Origin: an uncultured Chlorobiaceae bacterium
GTDB taxonomy: Bacteria > Bacteroidota > Chlorobiia > Chlorobiales > Chlorobiaceae
NCBI GenBank assembly: GCA_903843305.1
Contig: CAIMPI010000016.1
Coordinates: 1-64,000, forward strand
Direction: 5' to 3'
Length of the DNA: 64,000 nt
Shown here: positions 20,099 through 29,478 of the stretch, one piece after another
How positions within the stretch are numbered: position 1 is the first letter of the stretch
Layout of the letters: every line of letters begins with the position of its first letter
Translations under genes and position numbers: made by a program
The notes under the pieces: generated by a model
What the model saw: the letters and a program-made list of their open reading frames with translations, nothing else
The model's database searches: none
Told to the model about the DNA's origin: nothing

Positions 20099-21319
20099 TC
20101 AACCCGCCGCAAGCAGCATATCAATTTCTCTAAAAGGGAAATCGGTAAGTTCAGCAAGAATTTTTTTGGTGACATAGCCCTTGAACAGGTAGGTTCCTCT
20201 TCTCAGGCTGTGGCTTTTCCAGAGAATATCTGAAATAGTTTCATGTCCTGTCAGTTTCAGCAGAAAAGGGAGGAGTGTATTGGTCAGCGCAAAAGAGGCT
20301 GTTTTTGCAACGGCGGAAGGAATATTCGGGACGCAGTAATGGGTCACGCCATACTTGACATAGATAGGATTGGTGTGTGATGTGTGTCGGCTTGTGGCAA
20401 AGCATGCACCCTGGTCAATCGAGACATCAATAATCACCGAACCGGGTTTCATCGATTTTACTACCTGCTCGCTCACCAAAGGTTTGATTATTTTCTGTTT
20501 CGGGCTTAACGCACCGATCAGCACATCCGACATCTTGGCAAGTTCCGCAATGTAATGATCATTGGCGATGGCCGTCACCAGATGGCGATTGAAAAAAGCC
20601 TCAAACCTCCTTAGTCGGTTGATCTCCTTGTCGATAACGGTAACTTGCGCACCCAGTCCCAGCGCGTCCTGTGCCGCAAACAGCCCCACTGTTCCTGCTC
20701 CTATAATGGTGACATAAGCCGGAGGAACCCCGGCAATGCCACCGAGGAGAATGCCGCTCCCCCCATAACCGGTTTCCAGATATTTGGCCGCTGTCTGGAT
20801 TGCCAGCGAGCCAGCAATTTCGCTAAGTGTTCTGACGATTGGCAGTTCACCATCCCTTGTTTCAATAAACTCAAAGCCGATGGCGGTAATGTTTTTTTCG
20901 AGCAGCGATTTCAGTAAACTGGGAGTGACTGTTCCGAGATGCAGCGCTGAAATGAGCATCTGACCAGGCATGAAGAGCGAGAGTTCTTCTGGCTGAGGGG
21001 GCGAAACTTTTACAATTACATTGCATTGCTGGTAAAGTTCTTCCGGTGACTCAGCAATAAGCGCACCTGCTTCGGCATAAGCAAGATCGGAAAAGTTGCA
21101 AAAATGTCCGGCAGATTTCTCAACTACTACCCTTATTCCCTGCTCAACAAGTATCTGAATACCGGGTGGAGAAATTGCCACCCGGCGTTCATCCTGAGCA
21201 CGTTCTTTGGGGATACCCAGAACAATATCCATAGCCCGTTCAGGCCTTATAATCCAACGCTCAAGGGTCTTTGCGCCAAGCTCAAACTCGACACTTTCCA
21301 AGTTAGAAGAATACACCAT
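20099..21319 (-). CDS. ald: alanine dehydrogenase
   Basis: NAD-dependent interconversion of alanine and pyruvate plus ammonium. About 406 residues from ATG 21319; a TTG at 21325 would add two codons. The catalytic domain begins at MDIVLGIPKERAQDERRVAISPPG (residue about 30), so there is a roughly 30-residue N-terminal extension of the kind I recall in Chlorobi/Bacteroidetes members. The NAD-binding region has VTIIGAGTVGLFAAQDALGLGAQVTVIDK, and VIIDVSIDQGACFATSR is the conserved late block. The family also includes PntA, but the length and the DQG motif favour Ald. Confidence 0.93.
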   Translation of the reverse strand: MVYSSNLESVEFELGAKTLERWIIRPERAMDIVLGIPKERAQDERRVAISPPGIQILVEQGIRVVVEKSAGHFCNFSDLAYAEAGALIAESPEELYQQCNVIVKVSPPQPEELSLFMPGQMLISALHLGTVTPSLLKSLLEKNITAIGFEFIETRDGELPIVRTLSEIAGSLAIQTAAKYLETGYGGSGILLGGIAGVPPAYVTIIGAGTVGLFAAQDALGLGAQVTVIDKEINRLRRFEAFFNRHLVTAIANDHYIAELAKMSDVLIGALSPKQKIIKPLVSEQVVKSMKPGSVIIDVSIDQGACFATSRHTSHTNPIYVKYGVTHYCVPNIPSAVAKTASFALTNTLLPFLLKLTGHETISDILWKSHSLRRGTYLFKGYVTKKILAELTDFPFREIDMLLAAG

Positions 21320-21380
21320 CGGCAATTCAATGGTTGAGAGACAAAAAAAGAAAATATAATCATTTTGTTATCCGTCTCAA

Positions 21381-21911
21381 TCAACCCTTTTTGGTGTTGC
21401 ACTCGCAGTCTGCTGACTTGCAACAACACGAAGACTGAAAAGCTCGGCAAATCATTTGCAATGCATCTCCTATGCCGTTGACCACATCCGAAAGCAACAG
21501 CCAGAGATCCCACTCTCTTTTTGCCTGCAATTGCATGGTGTCTGGAAACTTGACCAGGGCCTCAAATCCCATTTTGGCGGCATATCCACCCAATGCAACC
21601 GGATTGGTCTTGAACATCTCCTTAATTTCTTCGACGGCCGAAACAAATCGTATCGTTCCCTCCTTTTCAACCGTTGCCAGACATGCCATTCTTGTTCCCT
21701 CATTGATAAGGTTGACCGAAAGAATTGATTTTTCCTCTTCAGTAAGGGAAGAGAGCACTTCACTGCCTTCAAGCACCTTGACATAACAGGTCTGGCATAT
21801 ACCATTACCTCCACAGAAGTACCCTATATGTTCGTGGTTACTACGGGCTATATCAAGCAGCCTGTCACCAACATTCGCCTCATACTTGTTATTATTGATC
21901 GTGATTTGCAT
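21381..21911 (-). CDS. [2Fe-2S] ferredoxin-domain protein of chlorosome-envelope type (CsmI/CsmJ/CsmX-like)
   Basis: 176 residues from ATG 21911 (MQITINNNKYEANVGDRLLDIARSN). The N-terminal 95 residues form a plant-type ferredoxin with the cluster motif C-GGNGI-C-QT-C and the fourth cysteine in MACLATV. The C-terminal half (from about residue 95) is a separate mixed hydrophobic segment ending in a Cys-rich tail (SSCCCKSADCEC). This layout, ferredoxin plus a second domain, is that of the chlorosome envelope ferredoxins of green sulfur bacteria, which relay electrons controlling energy transfer to the reaction centre. Which paralogue it is cannot be settled here. Confidence 0.8.
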   Translation of the reverse strand: MQITINNNKYEANVGDRLLDIARSNHEHIGYFCGGNGICQTCYVKVLEGSEVLSSLTEEEKSILSVNLINEGTRMACLATVEKEGTIRFVSAVEEIKEMFKTNPVALGGYAAKMGFEALVKFPDTMQLQAKREWDLWLLLSDVVNGIGDALQMICRAFQSSCCCKSADCECNTKKG

Positions 21912-22040
21912 AATCAAATTTTGTTATGTTGCTAAATAAAGGACTATTTTTGTCCTATTAAAGGTCAACCACAAAACTGTTGGAAAAGTTTCTCAGTTTT
22001 CGAAAATAGTTAACAATTATTAAAAAGCACGAATGAATCC

Positions 22041-25000
22041 TTACGCCAGCTGTGTTTGAGATTCTCGCTCAATTTTTTTCAGCAGTGCAGTGTACCGTTC
22101 GATCAGCATGGCCGGAGTCGTGTCAGCGTCTGAAGGGTGATGAAGTGCAAGTTTCATCTTCTTTTCGATCTTGAATCCTGGTTTGTATTTCTCCATCCAT
22201 GGCTCCTGGACTGCTACAAAAAGGTACTGCAGAAATTCGCGCCTGGCAAGATGTTCATTGTCCTGATCTGGAAGAAAGATAATTGTGCCTTGAAGCTGGA
22301 TGTCGATCTTTTCGAGACCGAGAGCGGTACCGGTAAGCTTGAGCTTGGTCAGGAGCAGCAGGTTTGAAACCTCCTCGGGAAGTGCGCCGAAGCGGTCTCT
22401 GAGTTCAGTGGCAAGAGCATCGACGTGCTGTTCCGATGGGGCTTTCGAGATTTTATCGTAAAAGGCAAAGCGCTCATGGATTGCCGTGAGATAGTAGTCA
22501 GGGATAAGAGCGTCAAAAAAGAAGACAAGGTCGCAGGGCTTTTGTTGCCGGGCAACTTTGGAGCCCTCATCTGAAAACATGTGGCTGAACTCGGTGGATT
22601 TCAGTTCGGCCACTGTCTCTTCAAGCATTTTCTGGTAAAGGTCAAAACCGAGTTCATGGATATATCCTGACTGTTCCGCTCCAAGCAGATTACCCGCACC
22701 ACGGATATCGAGGTCACGCAGGGCTATGTTGAAGCCTGAGCCGAGTTCAGTAAAGCTTTCAATAACCGCAAGTCGCTGCATCGCATCCTTTTTCAGAGTT
22801 TTCAGCGGAGGTGTGACCAGATAACAGTAAGCCTTTCGTTCACTGCGTCCCACCCTGCCGCGCAACTGGTAGAGGTCGGAGAGCCCGAACATGTCGGCCC
22901 GGTTGATAATGATGGTATTGGCGTTGGAGATGTCGAGGCCTGAACCGATTATGGTGGTGGAGATGAGCACGTCAACTTCCTTCTGCATGAAATCCATCAT
23001 GATTTTTTCAAGCTCTTTGGCTGGAAGCTGCCCATGAGCGAAGACAATCCGTGAAGAGGGAACAAGCTCCCGGAGTGTTTTCAGGACATCATCAAGCGCA
23101 GAAATACGATTGTGCAGGAAGAAGACCTGACCCTCCCGCTTGATCTCCCTCAGGATTGCTGATTGAATCAGCGCAGGATCGTAATCGGTAATGACCGTTT
23201 CCACCGGCTGGCGGTTTTTCGGCGGTGTCGAGACAATGGAGAGATCCCTGGCGCCAAGCATAGAAAATTGCAGCGTTCTCGGGATGGGGGTGGCCGACAT
23301 GGTCAGAGTATCAACGCCAGGGAATTGTTCCCGCAGCTTTTCTTTTACCTCAACGCCGAAATGCTGCTCCTCATCAATCACAAGCAGGCCAAGCCCCTTG
23401 AAAAGGACGTCCTTCGAAACCAGCCGATGGGTGCCGATAACAATATCAATCTGTCCCCGCTCTATTTTTTTCAGAATCTCCTGCTGCTCCTTGCGGGTCA
23501 CAAAACGGCTGAGCACCGCTATAGAAATCGGGAAATTCTCAAATCTTCTGGTAAACGATTCAGCATGCTGGTGGGCAAGAATGGTAGTCGGGGTCAGGAC
23601 GGCGACCTGTTTTTGAGATTCGACCGCCTTAAAAGCCGCTCTCATGGCAATTTCGGTCTTTCCGAAACCGGCATCCCCGCAGATCAGACGATCCATGGGA
23701 TGAGGCTCCACCATATCTTTTTTTACCTCATTGATAGCCCTGAGCTGATCGGGCGTTTCATCGAAAATAAACGAGGCCTCAAATTCACGCATGAAGATGG
23801 AATCATGGGCAAAAGCAAAGCCGGGCTGCATTTTCCTCTGAGCATAGACCTTGATCAGATTTATGGCAATATCGCGGATTTTCTTGCGGACTTTGTCTTT
23901 TTTCGCCGCCCACTTCGAACTGCCAAGTTTTGAGAGTGAGGGGAGAGAGCTTTCAGATGCGGTATATTTCGAGAGCAGGTTGATATTCTGCACATTGACA
24001 AAAAGCTGATCTCCACCTGCATATTCAACCAGTACCGACTCTTGCTCGGAATGCCCTACGGTAATGGTTTCAAGCGACTTGAAGATGCCGACGCCGTAGT
24101 CCTCATGAACAACGTAGTCGCCAATTTTCAGTTTCTGGAGATCCTTGAGCGAAATGCCCCGTATCTTCCTTTTCCGATGAGTTTTATGAGTGTGGAGTTT
24201 GCCGAAGATATCGGATTCAGTATAGAGATCAAGAGCGCCGAAGATAAAGCCTGTATGCAGATTGACCGGAATCCAGCTTGCCTCAAGCAGAGCCGCGTTA
24301 TTCGAGCTTGCCATCTCCTCCGCAAGAAAATCGGTCAATTCCGCGATTTCACGGCGTGAACTGGTGGTAAAGAGCGGTTTTCGGTGTTGTGCACTCTCCT
24401 GTTGCAGCAGGGTGGCAAGAATGCGAAAATTGGCGTTCAGCTTTTTCTGAGCAATGGCGCCAAAGTCAATGGAGGAAGTGGAGAACGGCATGATGCTGAT
24501 ACAGCGGAACCGTGAAAGGGCAGCCAACAGTTCATCATGGTCTTCGCGCGATGCAAACTCGGCCGTATCATCAATAATGATAAGCGTCGATGGGTCGAGA
24601 TAGTCAAGAATGGTCGTTTCTGTACCGGCAGCATTCAGTATTTCGTCCGCAAAGCTGGCGGTAAGATCAGCAGTTTGCAAGGTTTTTCCCGACAACTGGC
24701 TGTTGATATCAAAAACGCGCAGCGACGTGACCGTATCACCAAAAAATTCAACACGTACCGGCTCGCGTGCACCACAAGAGAAAACATCGATGATAGAGCC
24801 ACGAACAGAGAACTCACCCTCATCCTCAACAAACTCCCGCTGCTCAAAGCTGTTTGCTACAAGAAACTGTTTCAGCTTTTCATATCCGGCATCCTGCTCG
24901 GTTTTCAGCCGAAAAATCCGGCATTCTGCTTCAGCAGGGTTACAGAGGGTGACATCAAGATCATCAAAAAAAGATAGGATAATCGATTTTTTCCCGGTTG

Positions 25001-25349
25001 AGATTGCTCCGATGGAGAGTGACAGTTCATCCGAGGTATTGCAGATGGTCTCTCTGGTCAAAAGAGCCTCAACATCATTGGCGTAAAGCTCAAAGTTGTT
25101 CTGGCCGCACAACACCATGAGTGAAGAGTGCAGGTCGGTAAAAAGCCCTGCAGCAAGGAGTGAAGAGAGCGACCCCTGCAGGCCTGAAAGAGTAACTGGA
25201 GTAAAACATCCCCGTTCGGGCACGCTTGCCTCTACCGCTTTTTTCAGCAGGGAATAAGAAGCCGATTGTCTGAGCGAATCAAAGAGAAAGGCGGGGTTTC
25301 TTTTGGTGACAGCAGCGCTCTGCGGTTCAGTATCTGATAACGTTTTCAT
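22041..25349 (-). CDS. mfd: transcription-repair coupling factor Mfd
   Basis: SF2 translocase that removes RNA polymerase stalled at DNA damage and recruits UvrA. 1102 residues. A UvrB-homology module fills the N-terminus, the RNA-polymerase interaction domain follows ([23 protein letters not shown]), then the translocase motor with Walker [15 protein letters not shown], box [26 protein letters not shown] and the final [17 protein letters not shown], and the C-terminal TRCF domain. Complete and of normal length. ATG 25349 gives [10 protein letters not shown]. Confidence 0.97.
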   Translation of the reverse strand: MKTLSDTEPQSAAVTKRNPAFLFDSLRQSASYSLLKKAVEASVPERGCFTPVTLSGLQGSLSSLLAAGLFTDLHSSLMVLCGQNNFELYANDVEALLTRETICNTSDELSLSIGAISTGKKSIILSFFDDLDVTLCNPAEAECRIFRLKTEQDAGYEKLKQFLVANSFEQREFVEDEGEFSVRGSIIDVFSCGAREPVRVEFFGDTVTSLRVFDINSQLSGKTLQTADLTASFADEILNAAGTETTILDYLDPSTLIIIDDTAEFASREDHDELLAALSRFRCISIMPFSTSSIDFGAIAQKKLNANFRILATLLQQESAQHRKPLFTTSSRREIAELTDFLAEEMASSNNAALLEASWIPVNLHTGFIFGALDLYTESDIFGKLHTHKTHRKRKIRGISLKDLQKLKIGDYVVHEDYGVGIFKSLETITVGHSEQESVLVEYAGGDQLFVNVQNINLLSKYTASESSLPSLSKLGSSKWAAKKDKVRKKIRDIAINLIKVYAQRKMQPGFAFAHDSIFMREFEASFIFDETPDQLRAINEVKKDMVEPHPMDRLICGDAGFGKTEIAMRAAFKAVESQKQVAVLTPTTILAHQHAESFTRRFENFPISIAVLSRFVTRKEQQEILKKIERGQIDIVIGTHRLVSKDVLFKGLGLLVIDEEQHFGVEVKEKLREQFPGVDTLTMSATPIPRTLQFSMLGARDLSIVSTPPKNRQPVETVITDYDPALIQSAILREIKREGQVFFLHNRISALDDVLKTLRELVPSSRIVFAHGQLPAKELEKIMMDFMQKEVDVLISTTIIGSGLDISNANTIIINRADMFGLSDLYQLRGRVGRSERKAYCYLVTPPLKTLKKDAMQRLAVIESFTELGSGFNIALRDLDIRGAGNLLGAEQSGYIHELGFDLYQKMLEETVAELKSTEFSHMFSDEGSKVARQQKPCDLVFFFDALIPDYYLTAIHERFAFYDKISKAPSEQHVDALATELRDRFGALPEEVSNLLLLTKLKLTGTALGLEKIDIQLQGTIIFLPDQDNEHLARREFLQYLFVAVQEPWMEKYKPGFKIEKKMKLALHHPSDADTTPAMLIERYTALLKKIERESQTQLA

Positions 25350-25390
25350 TTGAAGCGTACAAACTATATTTTCATGCGTAATCCCGGCAG

Positions 25391-25410
25391 AACGTAACCT
25401 AACGTAACCT
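25391..25410. repeat. tandem 10-base duplication
   Basis: AACGTAACCT occurs twice in direct succession in the short gap between the divergent mfd and ABC-transporter genes. It is too small for a mobile element; most likely replication slippage, or possibly a paired regulator site. Confidence 0.5.
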
Positions 25411-25444
25411 TAAAAGCCATCGCTTGCAGGGCAGACTGTTATAT

Positions 25445-26410
25445 ATGGAAAAAATTCTTGAACTGAAAAATCTCAAGACTTACTACTCGACTGACAATGG
25501 CATTGCCAAAGCTGTCGATGGTGTCAGTTTTTCGCTCGGGCGAAACCGTACGCTGGGGATTGTCGGGGAGTCGGGGTGCGGAAAATCGGTGACAGCGCTC
25601 TCAATCATGCGCCTTGTCCCCATGCCTCCCGGCTACTTTGCTGGGGGAGAGATTTTGTGGAAGGGGGGCGACCTTCTGAAGCTTTCTGAAGAAAAAATGC
25701 GGCGGCTGCGCGGCAACGACATTGCCATGATTTTTCAGGAACCGATGAGCTCGCTCAACCCGGTGTTTACCTGCGGCAACCAGATTATGGAACAGATTCT
25801 CATTCATCGCTATAGCAACCATGCAGAAGCGAAAGCTCGCTCAGTCGAGCTGCTCCACCTGGTCGGCATTCCCAACCCTGCCGAACGATTCTCTTCCTAT
25901 CCTCACGAACTTTCAGGAGGCATGCGCCAGCGGGTGATGATTGCCATGGCGCTCTCCTGCAATCCGGAGCTGCTCATTGCCGACGAACCAACCACCGCGC
26001 TTGACGTCACCGTTCAGGCGCAGATTCTTGATCTTATCGGCAAACTTAAAGCGGATACCGGAATGAGTGTGATGCTCATTACCCACGACTTCGGCGTTGT
26101 GGCCGAGCTCTGCGAAGAGGTGCTGGTGATGTACGCGTCAAGAGTTGTCGAAAAAGGCTCCGTTCAGCAGCTTTTCAGCAATCCGCTCCATCCCTACACC
26201 AGAGGTTTGCTCAAATCCATTCCCCGTCTCGGCGCACCAAAAGAGCGCCTCCACGTTATCGAAGGCAACGTGCCAAGCGCCGTCAACCTGCCCGAAGGGT
26301 GCCGTTTTGCAGGGCGATGCTCCCTTGCCGATGTCCACTGCCGTCAGGAACAGCCATTGCTTGTTGCCTATGAGGCTGGCCATGAGGCGGCTTGCTGGAA
26401 GGTGGGATAG
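25445..26410 (+). CDS. ABC transporter ATP-binding protein, OppD/DppD type
   Basis: ATPase of oligopeptide/dipeptide-type importers. 321 residues from ATG 25445 ([15 protein letters not shown]); the open frame extends to a TTG at 25424. Walker A is [11 protein letters not shown]-loop [13 protein letters not shown], signature LSGGMRQRV, Walker [15 protein letters not shown] and H-loop ITHDFG. The C-terminal cysteine-rich oligopeptide domain ([14 protein letters not shown]) is the OppD/DppD hallmark. No permease, OppF or binding-protein gene is nearby, so its partners must be elsewhere. Confidence 0.92.
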   Translation: MEKILELKNLKTYYSTDNGIAKAVDGVSFSLGRNRTLGIVGESGCGKSVTALSIMRLVPMPPGYFAGGEILWKGGDLLKLSEEKMRRLRGNDIAMIFQEPMSSLNPVFTCGNQIMEQILIHRYSNHAEAKARSVELLHLVGIPNPAERFSSYPHELSGGMRQRVMIAMALSCNPELLIADEPTTALDVTVQAQILDLIGKLKADTGMSVMLITHDFGVVAELCEEVLVMYASRVVEKGSVQQLFSNPLHPYTRGLLKSIPRLGAPKERLHVIEGNVPSAVNLPEGCRFAGRCSLADVHCRQEQPLLVAYEAGHEAACWKVG

Positions 26411-26441
26411 TAACTTCCCGATGAATTCAGACACGAAAAAC

Positions 26442-26461
26442 ATCTGCTTCGCAGATTTTTT
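26442..26461. terminator. bidirectional hairpin terminator between the convergent ABC and hipT genes
   Basis: Stem ATCTGC-TTC-GCAGAT followed on the plus strand by a T-tract (26456-26461) and preceded by AAAAAC, so it also has a T-tract when read on the minus strand. It can serve both the OppD-like gene (stop at 26410) and hipT (stop at 26527). Confidence 0.75.
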
Positions 26462-26526
26462 ATCACTATCGATCAATAAAGAAAAAACGATTACTGCGGT
26501 TCTGAGAAGAACAAGCAAAACGGCTC

Positions 26527-27483
26527 TCAGTCCATCAGATTGATTTGACGAAATTTCTCCAAAATGAGTTGTTTGTATGCTGATTGCATCTTGTTATCAA
26601 GAAAGCTGTTTTCGATCAAACTGTTCCAAACAGGAATCGCTTTTTTGAATTTCATAAATATGCTGGTTTGCACCTTTTCATCTACTGACAACGTGTCAAA
26701 AGCTTTTTTAAAATCATTTGGCGTGATCCTTTTTTTCTTCCCATTGAGCGTCAAGGCAAGCTCTTCTTTATCTTCAGGAGTGACAAGCGCAGTCGCAACC
26801 ATATCATAAGCTGGCACAAGGCTGATACCACCTTTTTCGGGAATATCGATCAGCGAAAAGTTCTTCAGGTGCATATCCGCATTACCGGTCAGGAAGCAGA
26901 ACAGCACCATCTCAAAAAAATTGATGACATCCAGACCGGGATTTATCGAATGACGACGTATCGCTTTTGCAATCTGCTCGTAAGATCCGTTATATTTTTC
27001 TTCGGTGAGCCTTTCAGTTATCTGGCACATGTCCTCCATGTGCACTTTTCCGTTTTTTGACCGGTCGATGCGACGAGTCAAGTATGCAAGGTTTCGTGAC
27101 TGCATGCGGATCAGGCAATGGGGAACGGTATCGATCCTGACCGCTTCCGCCAGGTGCATAGTCAGATCCTCTATCTCGGGCAGTTGAGGGTAGATCTCTG
27201 AAGGAGGCTTGAGTATATATCCCCCCCAAAGGCCAACAATGGTGAAGCGTTGCGGATTGCGAAGGTGTCCGTCCTGCGCCAAATGGAGAGATAATTTTGG
27301 CTGTACCCCTGGGATGGTGATCTGGCTGCGAATTACCTCGAGCGCAAGCTTGTCGAGCTCGCTTTCGTTATACGGCAAGAGAGGTGGTGTCACCGTTCCG
27401 AACATTTTTTTACTGCATCGAGGATGATAGTCCCCTTCGATGTGCTCCAATGGCTTATAACAGAATAGACAATGTTGTTCCAT
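26527..27483 (-). CDS. hipT: HipT-like serine/threonine kinase toxin (core HipA kinase without N-subdomain 1)
   Basis: 318 residues. HipA-family kinases phosphorylate an aminoacyl-tRNA synthetase and arrest growth; in the three-gene HipBST system the kinase is HipT (TrpS is the known E. coli target). Visible here: a possible zinc knuckle C5-x2-C8 ... H20-x2-C23, the Gly-rich loop TIPGVQPKLSLHL, the catalytic-loop block GNADMHLKNFSLI and the metal-binding AYDMVAT. The HipA N-terminal subdomain is missing and is encoded instead by the preceding gene (27487-27810), only 3 bases away. The usual HipT S-x-S phosphosites before GVQPK read T-I-P here. Confidence 0.85.
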   Translation of the reverse strand: MEQHCLFCYKPLEHIEGDYHPRCSKKMFGTVTPPLLPYNESELDKLALEVIRSQITIPGVQPKLSLHLAQDGHLRNPQRFTIVGLWGGYILKPPSEIYPQLPEIEDLTMHLAEAVRIDTVPHCLIRMQSRNLAYLTRRIDRSKNGKVHMEDMCQITERLTEEKYNGSYEQIAKAIRRHSINPGLDVINFFEMVLFCFLTGNADMHLKNFSLIDIPEKGGISLVPAYDMVATALVTPEDKEELALTLNGKKKRITPNDFKKAFDTLSVDEKVQTSIFMKFKKAIPVWNSLIENSFLDNKMQSAYKQLILEKFRQINLMD

Positions 27484-27486
27484 CGG

Positions 27487-27810
27487 TCACTCCGTGATGA
27501 CGGGATGCACGCTCACCGCCCCGATGCAATCCTTACAGCAACTCATCAAAAGTCCCATGCGATCTCGCGAGTCAAGCTTCCAATTCCTTTCCGCAACATC
27601 AAGAAGCCATCCTTCAGGGATTAGTCCATCAAAAAAAGGAATCATTGTCTTGCTGGTATATGCTGTTGCCCGCAACGGCAAAGTGAGGCTTATCGCCTTG
27701 GGAGCCCCCGATTCCAGATATGCCTCATCATAAATAAAGTGATAGCCCTCTTCATCTTGTACAAGCCAACCAGCGGTACGACCCTGATACAGTATTTCAG
27801 CTTTTTTCAT
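27487..27810 (-). CDS. hipS: HipS-like protein (HipA N-terminal subdomain 1 as a separate gene)
   Basis: 107 residues. The sequence EILYQGRTAGWLVQDEEGYHFIYDEAYLESG ... AISLTLPLR ... MIPFFDGLIPEGWLLDVAERNWKL matches the N-terminal subdomain of full HipA proteins, including the F-FDGLIPEGW block, but the frame stops before the kinase. It begins 3 bases after hipB and ends 3 bases before hipT. In the known HipBST system HipS neutralises the HipT kinase. Because the start and stop are clean and the spacing tight, this is a genuine split gene and not a frameshift. Confidence 0.85.
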   Translation of the reverse strand: MKKAEILYQGRTAGWLVQDEEGYHFIYDEAYLESGAPKAISLTLPLRATAYTSKTMIPFFDGLIPEGWLLDVAERNWKLDSRDRMGLLMSCCKDCIGAVSVHPVITE

Positions 27811-27813
27811 GAA

Positions 27814-28026
27814 CTATTCCCTCCTTTCCTGCTTGACAGGAGCAAGTTCATAACCGAACAACCCAAGGAGCTGGTTCACCTTGTCCATACGCAACGTTTT
27901 CTTCCCCTGTTCGAGATCCCGGATGAAACGCAACCCCGTACCGGCTTTTTCTGCCAGTTCTGGTTGTGTCATGCCCAAGGACTTTCGTCTTTCACGGACA
28001 AATTCAGAGAGATCATTCATGGCCAT
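27814..28026 (-). CDS. hipB: HipB-like XRE-family repressor/antitoxin
   Basis: 70 residues from ATG 28026 (MAMNDLSEFVRERRKSLGM), preceded by AGGT; ATG 28020 is an alternative. The helix-turn-helix is TQPELAEKAGTGLRFIRDLEQGKKTLRMDKVNQLLGLFGYEL, typical of HipB. The frame continues upstream, but that part translates operator DNA and has no start with a ribosome site. First gene of the hipB-hipS-hipT operon; it is expected to repress its own promoter through the palindromes just upstream. Confidence 0.88.
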   Translation of the reverse strand: MAMNDLSEFVRERRKSLGMTQPELAEKAGTGLRFIRDLEQGKKTLRMDKVNQLLGLFGYELAPVKQERRE

Positions 28027-28029
28027 AAA

Positions 28030-28128
28030 TGTACCTGATCGGGTATAATAAATATCACTTATGACTAATCTATACCATTTCGGGTATAAAATCAAAAAAA
28101 TAGTTATAGTTATACCCGATCGGGCGCA
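28030..28128 (-). promoter_or_regulatory. hipBST promoter with three palindromic operators
   Basis: Three copies of TATACC-N6-GGTATA: 28030-28047 (one left-arm mismatch, TGTACC), 28071-28088 (perfect) and 28111-28128 (right arm decayed to GGCGCA). Their centres are 41 and 40 bases apart, close to four DNA turns, so bound dimers would lie on one face. A TATTAT candidate -10 at 28045-28050 (minus strand) overlaps the first site and its -35 zone overlaps the second. This is what an autorepressed hip promoter should look like. Confidence 0.78.
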
Positions 28129-28433
28129 ACCAGCTCCGGATGGCAACTTCGCAAAAATTCTAACGATTTTTACCTTATAAGCCCCCGTTCTAACTGTTGT
28201 AACAGAGAGTTAGGCATTTTGAATAAATAGTCGCAGTTTTATAACTTATCTGCAACGAGTGCAGGCCTTTTTGCCATAATAGACGGGATTCCAGGTTTTT
28301 CAAAGCATCATGGCACAGACAAAATGTGCAGGTTACCGGTACCTGACCGACAAATACAAGATGAGGCACATACCTCACTGGCGATCCTCTTTTGTTTCTG
28401 ATGCAAAGAGGGGGCGCCACTCTGTCACTGAAG

Positions 28434-29438
28434 ATGATTGAATGGTTGTCACATATCCCTCGCCTTGAGCTGGCGGAACCCTGGTGGCTGTTGTTTTTGC
28501 TAGTGCTGGCTTTGGCTGCATGGTTGAGGGAGAGGCTTCAGGATAAAAGTCCCGCGATACTTTTTCCGGGTCTTGAGCGGCTCAAGGCATCGGGATTTGA
28601 AGCGCGCAGGCTGCTGCGTGTTTTGCCTTACTGGCTTCGGTGGAGTGCATTGGTGCTTTGTGTTCTCGCACTTACGGGGCCTCGCCTTCTTTTTCGCCAG
28701 AGTGAAGCTGAAGCGCGAGGTATTGATGTCATGCTGGCACTTGATATTTCGGAATCCATGCTGCAGAAGGATTTTGCCGGAAAAAGCCGTCTTGATGCTG
28801 CACGGGAGGTTGCACGCAATTTTGTGCTGCGTCGATCGAATGACCGGATGGGTCTGGTGGTTTTTCGGGGCAAGGGGTACACGCAATGTCCGCTGACGCT
28901 TGATCATGAGGTGCTTGCTATGTTGCTTGACCATCTTTCCCCAAAGGTGATACAGGATGATGGCACGGCTATCGGCACGGCGATTCTTATTGCGGTTAAC
29001 CGGCTCAAGGCATCGGAGTCGTCGCACAAGGTTATTATTTTGGTGACAGATGGTGAAAATAATGCCGGAGATGTTAGTCCGGCAAATGCTGCCGGGCTTG
29101 CTGCACGGAACGGAATAAGGATTTATGCAATAAACGCCGGTGTTATAACTACTGAAGATCGAATGGATCTTTCGGGAGAGAGTGGCAGCCATACCCTGCG
29201 GGATGAGGAGTCGCTTCAGGGTATGGCCCGGACAACTGGCGGCGGGTATTTCAGGGTGGATGATCAGGCAGGGTTTGATAAAACCATCAGTGCTATTGAC
29301 CGACAGGAAAAGAGCCGTTATGCAGGGGCTGTTATAGAGCATCGTGCCGGGTTGTTTTTCTTTTTGTTGCTGGTGGCGGTTGTACTGCTCTTGCTTGAAG
29401 TTATGTTGTCAAATACTCGATTGTTGAGGATACCGTAG
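28434..29438 (+). CDS. batA: BatA-like von Willebrand factor A membrane protein
   Basis: 334 residues from ATG 28434 (MIEWLSHIPRLELAEPWWLLF); earlier in-frame starts at 28401 (ATG) and 28392 (TTG) would add up to 14 residues. Two N-terminal membrane helices (about 15-35 and 58-78), a VWA domain with the MIDAS motif LDISESM (D-x-S-x-S) and VTDGENNAG, and a C-terminal membrane helix (about 305-327). This is the BatA layout of the aerotolerance operon of Bacteroidetes/Chlorobi. Only batA and batB are present; no MoxR ATPase or batC-E lies next to them. Confidence 0.85.
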   Translation: MIEWLSHIPRLELAEPWWLLFLLVLALAAWLRERLQDKSPAILFPGLERLKASGFEARRLLRVLPYWLRWSALVLCVLALTGPRLLFRQSEAEARGIDVMLALDISESMLQKDFAGKSRLDAAREVARNFVLRRSNDRMGLVVFRGKGYTQCPLTLDHEVLAMLLDHLSPKVIQDDGTAIGTAILIAVNRLKASESSHKVIILVTDGENNAGDVSPANAAGLAARNGIRIYAINAGVITTEDRMDLSGESGSHTLRDEESLQGMARTTGGGYFRVDDQAGFDKTISAIDRQEKSRYAGAVIEHRAGLFFFLLLVAVVLLLLEVMLSNTRLLRIP

Positions 29439-29478
29439 CATGGAAATATCGGGATGTTGAGCGGACGGGAGTGAGCCT

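Noticed and set aside
27484-27813. A frameshift splitting one hipA gene into two
   Set aside because: The two parts have proper starts, stops and spacing, and the arrangement equals the known hipS-hipT organisation.
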